From: Tolypeutes matacus
Lineage: Eukaryota; Chordata; Mammalia; Cingulata; Chlamyphoridae
DNA: 64,000 bases
Assembly: GCA_026826555.1 (NCBI GenBank)
Contig: JAKSZT010054335.1
Coordinates: forward strand, 8,771,527 to 8,835,526
Reading direction: 5' to 3'
The notes beneath the pieces were generated by a model. It saw only the letters and a list, made by a program, of their open reading frames with translations. It searched no databases and was not told the origin of the DNA. The first letter of the stretch is position 1; every line of letters starts with the position of its first letter. This document shows positions 57,271 through 64,000 of this stretch, piece after piece. The translations under genes were made by a program, and so were the position numbers.

Positions 57271-58367
57271 CTGGGAAAAGAAATGAAAATAGTAACTTAC
57301 ACTGAAATGTCTTCTCCTCTGAGAGATATTTTACAAAGCAGACACAGAAAACAAGTTCCTTTTTACTCTTACATTAGCTGTAGGAAATTAATTGACACTA
57401 GTTCAGATAAATGAAAGTCATGGCTATTCTATGACATAAAGCACTATTAACGATTATTCAAAATAAGGGTAACAAATTAAGTAGTTTGGTATGTTACTTT
57501 CTTTATAATTTATAAAATCCAAACCTCTAATACATACTATCAGAACTAGAAGTTTCTGGTATAAAGCTAAAAAGTAAATTCCGGTTTTTAGCCTCCGGCA
57601 AAGAATTTCTCAAGAAAGATCACCTTTCAGGAATTTTATTTAAGTAGTACAGTACAAACATCTAAGTTCAAAAGTAGCAGAGAAAAATTCCTTGTCTTGA
57701 ATTTTTGGTTGCTATGCCTTCATCTCACACTTCTGAACCATAAACACAAATCTCTCATAACATTTCCTTTCCTTGATCCATACCAACTGCCAGTGCCACC
57801 AACTACTTTCTCTTGAAGCAGTGGTTCCCAATCTTGGATGCACATAGGCAAAACCTAGGGAGCTTTAAAAATATTGATGCCTGGGTGCCACCCCCAGAGG
57901 TTCTGATTTAATTGGTCTGGGTATCAGGATTTTGAAAATTTCCCCAGGTGACTATAATGGCCATCCGAGGTTGAGAACACTATCTTCAAGACAATAAATA
58001 CCAACAATTCATGTAACAAATGCTTTATGGTGCTTTTCTCATTAAAAGCACCTGTTAAAAGTGATCACAGCTAATGAGACAAAAGGTAGACATCTGACCC
58101 ACTGGAGCGAACCCACAGAGTGGCATGAACGAGACTCAGGAATCAGAACTGTGATCAGCTAACTAGAGGTAACAGAGCTCCAGAGCCCAGATGGCCAGAA
58201 TCATGTTTGGTCATGTACAAAATGTAGGAACTAAATTTCTGATGTAACATTTATATAATTCCAAGCTTCTTTAAAAATAAAAAATGAAAATTATATTTTT
58301 AAAAAGTCCCATGGTATGTACACCACCACCCCCATACATTCCCACTCCTCCCCACAAAATCGCCTAC
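57271..58367 (-). other. EXOG: EXOG intron 3
   Basis: A GT-AG intron of 1.1 kb (ACT/gtaggc ... cccag). Contains the MER5-like element at 57819-57981. Confidence 0.9.
57819..57981. repeat. MER5A-like hAT MITE
   Basis: Inverted ends cagtggttcccaatcttgg and ccgaggttgagaacac, with 'gggagctttaaaaatattga' and 'gattttgaaaatttccccag' as internal inverted halves. This is an ancient placental-wide DNA transposon type. Confidence 0.8.
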
Positions 58368-58507
58368 AGTTGAAAATTTGTTATTTCCTGCTGGAGCCAT
58401 GTGTCCTCGTGACCATCCACTTCCAAAATAATCTTCATTGAAGGCACTGAAGCTTGGAGGGATGTTGGGATCAGGCTTGAACTTACAATGTTTTCTGTCT
58501 GCATCAC
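58368..58507 (-). CDS. EXOG: EXOG exon 3 with catalytic His
   Basis: 140 nt: two bases completing Gly105, then 46 codons (residues 106-151), from DADRKHCKFKPDPNIP to GNNKFST. The motif SRGHMAPAGNN contains the general-base His at position 140, the hallmark of DNA/RNA non-specific endonucleases. The acceptor is ttcttcag/GT and the donor ACT/gtaggc. The last codon reads Thr where I recall Ser in human. Confidence 0.96.
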
Positions 58508-60619
58508 CTGAAGAACACACAAAATGGTTAAGTTATCAGTGTGTAAATATCCCTCAAGATCTTCTAAGCAGGGCAGGCTGGTTGCTGCTAGCTGGTATCT
58601 CTCCAAGAAGCTAGTAGTTAGTTAGGGATTGTACATGTCTCAAGTTCCTGGGATAGTTCAGATACTTCCTCTGAATTTAGAAAGGACTAGAATTTAGAAT
58701 TTTTAGAAAGGACTGGAATTTAGAAAGGACTGGCCTAGGAAAGAATGTTTTTCATACAGGGTAGCCATGTCACTTAACATTGATCATAGCCTTTCAAGTT
58801 AAAGGAAAAATCCCCTGGATAATATTTAAGTAAAAATAATGACCAAATAGCTGAACGCTATTTAAAAAAAAAAACTTTGCTACTAAAGAAACTCTTGCTT
58901 TTTAAAAAGACCTCCACTTACTGAATATTGCACAATTGTATTTTGACAAGTTTAAAGGTACTGAAATAATGGATATATATATAGAGAGACAGAAAACAAT
59001 TTGTTCTAGGCAGGCACAGTTGGGGGGCAGAAGAAAGCGAAGTGTGTCTTTGATATCTTGCTTCCTGCCTCTTAAGCCATTATAAAACAAACTTAAGTTA
59101 TAAGCACAATCCAGAAATTCCTAAAACAGAATATATGAGTATGACAAGGCAAAGCAGAGATCTCAATTTTCACTTGTTTTCTGATAATACCTTCAGAATG
59201 GTTTGTCAGAGGACATTAACTAATCCTAATAGGACACTTAAACTACAAACATTTTAAGGGAAAATGGAACATACTTGGACTGCTACTCAAAGAAGAGTAA
59301 AATAGAGATGAATGAAGCAACTGATTCCAGTGTCATTTAATTCAGCAAGAAAAGTTTAAAGTCATCAGATCCCAAGTTTCAGAGTAAAATATCAAATATC
59401 TAGCTTTTTAGAATCACTTCATTAGAGAATAAAAGTGGTAAGACACAAGAATTAGCATTATTAAACTTCTAGGTGTCATTACCATTGGAATTGCTTCCTT
59501 GCATGTCTGGTTATCTTTGCCTGGTGCTCAATGCCCTTGAAAACCCATGTGCAGGAATTTCCAAAAGCCTAGGATGAAGATGGCTTCCTTGAGAAAAATG
59601 TGCATTTGCTTCTACCAGGTGTCTAGAGGCAAGACCAGTGGAAGACCGTGTTAAACCAAGCTCAGGGCTTAAGTTTCCCTAATCTATCCAGGCTACTTCA
59701 ATTTGAGCTACAAACCTGCATGATGGCCAGTTTGTGGCCTCTACTTCTCTGGAACAGGCTTATTTTCCTTTTCGACCCTTTTCTGCTCAGTGCAAGGGCA
59801 ACCTTTCTTGTAGTCCCTTATAACTGTTGGGCAGGTTAGTTCTGGTTCACCCTTCCTATAAGACAGTCTACCTAGGGCGAACCTGAGGTCTTGCTTTCGG
59901 TCACTATCACCTCATAAGGCTGCAGAACCAAAGACAAACGTGGCTTTTGTTTGCCAGGATTGCCCTTAACTCTCCAGATTCTGGATTTTCCCCAAATAAT
60001 GGCCTGAAATTCTCCATAATCCTTTCAGCTCTTCATTTTTAAAGTGTTCTATACAACATTTCTTGTTTTTAGCAGAACTATTCTGAATAACTTAGTCTGT
60101 CATTACTAAAAAATAGTTCTTTTACACTAAAGTCAAGAAAATCACAGGTATACTGCTTCTTGTTTTCAAATTGTTTTAACTGGCTTTATTTTAACATCCT
60201 CAGAATTACATAGTTCATAAGATTTACAATATGAAACTCACTGCCTTTCTTATATGCCTCTGAAAAGACAACTTAAATAGCAAGATAAAACTAGTAAAGC
60301 TGAAATTCCTTATATCTTGTAAATGTTTTTGCATTTGAAAGAAACTCATTAGGCTTGAAACTACGTCAAATGAGTTTCTCTTTGATGTAAATTTATAATC
60401 AACTCAACTACTATGATAAAAGTTTTCACCCTATATCAGTTTCCCTCTTGTAGCAAGCACATGCCAAACCTACTGATATTCTGCTGGATGTTTTGCACTC
60501 TAGAAAGGCACACATTCATTTTTAATATCAGCACTTTAATATATACACACACATACAGAATACATTGTAAAACAAGGGAGAAATAATTTGTGGACAAAAT
60601 TGTAAATTAAAAGAGAAAT

Positions 60620-60843
60620 GGGGGAGCGGGTGTGGCTCAAATGGTTGAGCGCCCGCCTCCCACACGGGGGCCTGGGGGAGGGTTCCTGGTGCCTCTTAGA
60701 GGGACAAAAACAAACAATTAGCAAAACAAATGAAAGGGCTAACTCAAGGAAGCCGATGTGGCTTGGTGGTCGAGCACCGGCTTCTCACAGACGAGGTTCC
60801 GGGTTCAATCTCCAGTCCCCAGTACCTCAAAAAAAAAAAAAAA
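60620..60843 (+). repeat. DAS-type SINE, dimer
   Basis: Plus-strand example of the two-head unit: head 1 (60621-60700), a linker with gggctaactcaagg (60738-60751), head 2 (60750-60830) ending ccccagtacctc and poly(A). Confidence 0.85.
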
Positions 60844-61246
60844 GGCAAATGATAAAAGGGGAATAACTACAGCAAAGGGTAATATCCTTGAGATATATAA
60901 AGAGCTCCTACAAATCAATTCAGAAAAGACTATCCCAACTAAAAATGGGTAAAGAATAATTTACAAAAAAATAAATCACAAAATGTTAGTCAATAACCAC
61001 ATATAAAATCAGCTATTAAATAGGTAAAGCTCATGCGAATATTCTTGTTGTCCTGACTTTGTGATATTCAGGGTAGGCTAAACACTTGCTATATTGGAAA
61101 CCAGGCATGTGTCCCCAGACCTAGTTTTTCTCCCTAGGTCTGGTTTTTAGAATGCTGGTGATAAACTAAGCCTGTTTTATTACATGACCATCCTGTATGG
61201 GAAAAGATGCTTTGGGTATCTTTGGTCAACCTTAAGAGATATAGCA

Positions 61247-61926
61247 GGGGGACAGATGTGGCTCTGGTGGTGGGGCGTCCGTCTCCCATGTGGAGGGACC
61301 TGGGTTCGACTCCCGGGACCTCCCGGTAAAAATTAAAAAAAGAAAAATATAGAAGGCGCGTGGGCCACCAGGCCTTGTGCACGGCTGCGCCATCAGGCCC
61401 TGCGAGCGGGTGAGCCGCCAGGCCCCGCAAGCCACACTGCAAGATGATGATGTAACAGGAGAGTGACACAAGGGAGAGCCAAGACGAGATGCACCGAAAA
61501 AACAGGAACTAAGTGCAGGCAGTAGTAGGCCACCTCTCTCCCATATTGGAGCTTCCGAGGATCAAATCCCAGGAGAAGGATAAGAGAGGGCAGGAAACGG
61601 ACACAGAGAGTTGCCCAGTGAATGGACACAGAAACAGCAAAAATGGTGGGGGGGGAAATGGATAAAAGTAAATAAATCCTCAAAAAAATGTATAGGGGAG
61701 GAAGATGTGGACTATAGTTAGTATTAATACTTTGATGATGTTCTTTCATAATTTGTTAACAAATGTTTCACAACAACGCAAAGGGTTTATGGTGGGGTGA
61801 CGTGTGGGGGCCCTGTATGATGTTATGCATGTTTGTTTTATAAGTTCACAATGCTTACTGAACACTTATTGTTTATGTATGCTCATGTATGAATGATATA
61901 CTTCAATAAATTGTTTAAAAAAAATA
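61247..61926 (+). mobile_element. Chimeric SINE plus L1-like 3' tail, long copy
   Basis: A tRNA-Ala-like head (61247-61328, B box ggttcgactccc) precedes a GCCACCAGGCC(T/C)-repeating segment (about 61355-61430). Then comes the same composite SINE body as at 50546-50875, and from about 61689 the same L1-like tail as at 50876-51106, ending cttcaataaattgttt plus A. The homology with the 50-kb copy is colinear across the SINE/tail junction. Only a weak 5-bp atagc repeat borders it. Confidence 0.78.
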
Positions 61927-62099
61927 GCTAGAGCTCAGTAATGTTCACTATGGGTGAAGGTTGGGAGTAACAGGACAAATAGTGATGGTGGGAGTGAAGA
62001 CTTTAAATCTATTCAGAAACCAATGTGACATTAGATATCAAGATTTGGTAATCTTAATTACAGGAATCTACCAAGACATAAGCACACATGAACAGATTT

Positions 62100-62622
62100 A
62101 CACACCTGCCTACCTCTCCACAGCCTCAAATTTCAAAATCACATTCTCCCTTGCTCAACAAGATCCAGCCGCTTTGGCCTTTTAGTTCCCTAAAGGAACA
62201 AACCTCTTCTCCACATTGGGACCTCCAAACATGCAGCTGTATTTTCCTTTCTGCCTAGGATGCGCTTCTCCACATCCCACTGCCCACTCACAGCCTCTCC
62301 CAAGCTAACCAACATCCATCCTGTAGGCAACTTTCTCAGAGAAACCTCAGTAATCAAGATCACGATCTTCTGTTATAATCACTCGTCACATTCTTCACTG
62401 TCCCTTCAACCATACTTATTCCAACCTGCAATCGCTTTTTGTTCAGACCAGTTATTACCAATTGTAATTATATATTCAAGATTATTTGTTCAATAGGCCA
62501 ACCTCCCTAACTGAAAGTGCCATGGGAGTAGAAACTATATCTACTAAACCCAAAGTTTAGCGTCAGTTACACAGCAAGCACTTAATAAATATTTCTTGAG
62601 GTAAAAAATGAATGGTGCTCAT
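62100..62622 (+). repeat. L2 LINE 3' end
   Basis: L2-like text ending with 'gcaagcacttaataaatatt' and 'tcttgaggtaaaaaatgaat', the usual L2 3' terminus. A SINE is inserted just after. Confidence 0.6.
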
Positions 62623-62637
62623 TGCAGCAATATTTAT

Positions 62638-62830
62638 TTATTTTTATTTTTTTTTTAAGATTTTTTAAATTTATTTATTCATTTATTCCCCCCTTGCTGC
62701 TTGTGCTCACTGGGTCAGCTAACCACGCCGTGTGGGCAGGCTTGCCTTCACCAGGAGGCCCCTGGAACCGAACCCGGGGCCTCCCATATGGTAAACGGGA
62801 GCCCTACTGATTGAGCCATAGCCGCTTCCC
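62638..62830 (-). repeat. Young DAS-type SINE with perfect TSD
   Basis: Reverse-strand copy of the GGGAAGCGGCTG subfamily, flanked by tgcagcaatatttat at 62623-62637 and 62831-62845. Confidence 0.93.
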
Positions 62831-63045
62831 TGCAGCAATATTTATGACAAGAGTTTCCCAAGTGGTGTGCCAGAGACAGCTGGCTGACAGGAGAGGTCCA
62901 TTTACCCAATGAACCATGCAAATGATCATCTTCTACATGTGTCATGCTGTGAAAAAAACTGAGATATTAATGATCCTCCTTGTTTTAATTTTGAAAACCT
63001 CTTTTACCAAAGCCTGTACTTGTACTTTTTTGCCCTTTCACCTAC

Positions 63046-63195
63046 CCATTAGCTTGCTTTCAGATATGTGTTCAAGAACCCATCTAGGCACTCGCCTTGC
63101 CTGATCGTAAGACAGAGCATGATTAGTGTAACACCTAGTCTCTGTACCGGTTAAAGGGAATCCATATTGTTCCAAGAGAGCCTTTTCTGCAGATC
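63046..63195 (-). CDS. EXOG: EXOG exon 2
   Basis: 150 nt: two bases completing a Gly (position 55), 49 codons (residues 56-104, SAEKALLEQYGFPLTGTE to HISESKLM) and one base of Gly105. It encodes the N-terminal end of the nuclease domain (CYTNHALSYDQARRVPRWVLEH). The acceptor is cttttag/GA and the donor ATGG/gtaggt. Exon 1, with the mitochondrial targeting and membrane anchor region, would lie beyond 64000. Confidence 0.95.
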
Positions 63196-64000
63196 CTAAA
63201 AGAGAAAAAAGGGAAAACAATAAAAAACTAGTTAACCAGCTTATTAGGAATGAAAGCGTATTAGGAAAAGGTGAGGAGTGAGATTTATAAAGGACTGGCT
63301 CAAAAGTCTAACCAATGAGATGTCCTTTCTGCAGTTATTTATAAGGCAAAAAAAATTGACAGTTTTTTTAGTTTCGTTTTGTTAGTCCTTCATATCAAAT
63401 TTCCAAGCCCCTCTGTTCCCACAAGAAAATGTATATACAAAAGCAACAAACAGACTTCCGGGAAGATGGCGGACTAGTAAGACACGGGAATCTCTTCTCC
63501 AGAAAAATAGCTAGAGGACAAGCGGAAACAGCCCCGAAAAATATCTTCTAGGGTTTAGGACAGCAGGTGAAGGCTGCACACCACCCAGAGGAGAGAGGGA
63601 CAGAAGAGGGAAATCGCGACAACAGAACCCTGAGTTGCAAGTAGCAGCTTCTGCTGCTGCCGGCACCCTTCCCCACACTCTTCAGAATTCTCGGGCCCCT
63701 GGGCCTGCGACCACAGACAAAGGGGGCTTCAGGGATCTGCCACTCCCGGAAAGGGGAGAGAGTGGGACACAGCCTTAGGCTGACTCAGGTTCTGACCTGA
63801 AATTTGGGCTGCGGAACCCACGGACCCTTCCACACGGTGGTTTGCCCTGGGAGCCTACAAAGGACTGGAGAAATCCGACCCTCGCAACCTCCCTCTCTTC
63901 TAGCCTGGACTAATTGTTGAGGACACCACGGGAGAGGGGAGAGAGAGCCTGGGGCTGACCCTGCTTTTGACTCCCAGGTTTGGTCTGCCCTGTCCCGAGA
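63196..64000 (-). other. EXOG: EXOG intron 1 (partial)
   Basis: Starts upstream of the exon 2 acceptor. After about 250 bases of unique sequence it is interrupted by the L1 5' UTR from 63454. No exon 1 is seen. Confidence 0.85.
63454..64000 (+). mobile_element. L1 5' UTR, start of a probably long L1
   Basis: It begins CTTCCGGGAAGATGGCGGAC, the common start of mammalian L1 5' UTRs including a YY1-like site (aagatggcgg, 63463-63472). It continues as GC-rich 5' UTR-like sequence to the window end. L1 5' ends are normally lost on insertion, so a near-full-length copy probably continues beyond 64000. Confidence 0.75.

Larger units (their letters stand above)
58508..63045 (-). other. EXOG: EXOG intron 2
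   Basis: A GT-AG intron of 4.5 kb (ATGG/gtaggt ... ttcttcag). Positions 58510-60600 are AT-rich with no recognised gene or repeat. Retrotransposons occupy most of 60620-62830. Confidence 0.85.
34032..64000 (-). other. EXOG: EXOG gene (exons 2-6; exon 1 off the right edge)
   Basis: Five exons of 150, 140, 77, 115 and 462 nt join in frame (944 nt). If the human protein length of 368 residues holds, 163 nt are missing, which fits a first exon ending in phase 1 and matches the two-base start of exon 2. EXOG is a mitochondrial DNA/RNA non-specific nuclease of the His-Me finger group, acting in mitochondrial DNA repair. All introns here are GT-AG. Intron 5 is by far the largest (34494-53951). Confidence 0.95.

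Overview
This is a mammalian genomic window. It has intron-split genes, LINE-1, L2 and MIR fossils, and very many SINEs with a tRNA-Ala-like head. That SINE type is characteristic of Xenarthra (the DAS SINEs described from armadillos), so an armadillo, probably Dasypus, is the best guess. The species assignment is an inference.

Two protein genes lie tail to tail. On the + strand, positions 1-16465 carry the 3' end of SCN5A (cardiac sodium channel Nav1.5): eight coding exons (21-28 in the human numbering) and a 3' UTR. Their joined coding length is 2388 nt, or 795 codons plus stop. It runs from the end of domain III S1 through the IFM inactivation gate, domain IV, the IQ motif, a PY motif and a C-terminal PDZ ligand. 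One intron uses AT-AC borders, a conserved oddity of this gene family. On the - strand, 34032-63195 carries exons 2-6 of EXOG, a mitochondrial exo/endonuclease. All splice phases agree and the catalytic His, Asn and Glu are present. EXOG exon 1 lies beyond the right edge. Upstream SCN5A exons lie beyond the left edge.

Layout: 1-16.5 kb SCN5A exons in GC-rich introns. 16.5-19.8 kb GC-rich flank with no recognisable gene. 19.8-32 kb intergenic DNA with L2, L1, SINE, LTR-like and MIR copies. 32-34 kb probable EXOG 3' UTR. 34.5-63 kb AT-rich EXOG introns packed with retrotransposons. 63.45 kb to the end is the 5' UTR of an L1 that runs off the window.

The most unusual material is the retrotransposon record. 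A chimeric element joins a composite tRNA-type SINE to an L1-like 3' tail. One copy is bounded as a single unit by a 12-bp target duplication, and a second copy keeps the tRNA head. Two target sites were each used repeatedly, leaving three copies of the target sequence. An unclassified poly(A)-tailed element of about 105 bp is flanked by its own target duplication. There is also a family of TG...CA elements that look like solo LTRs.
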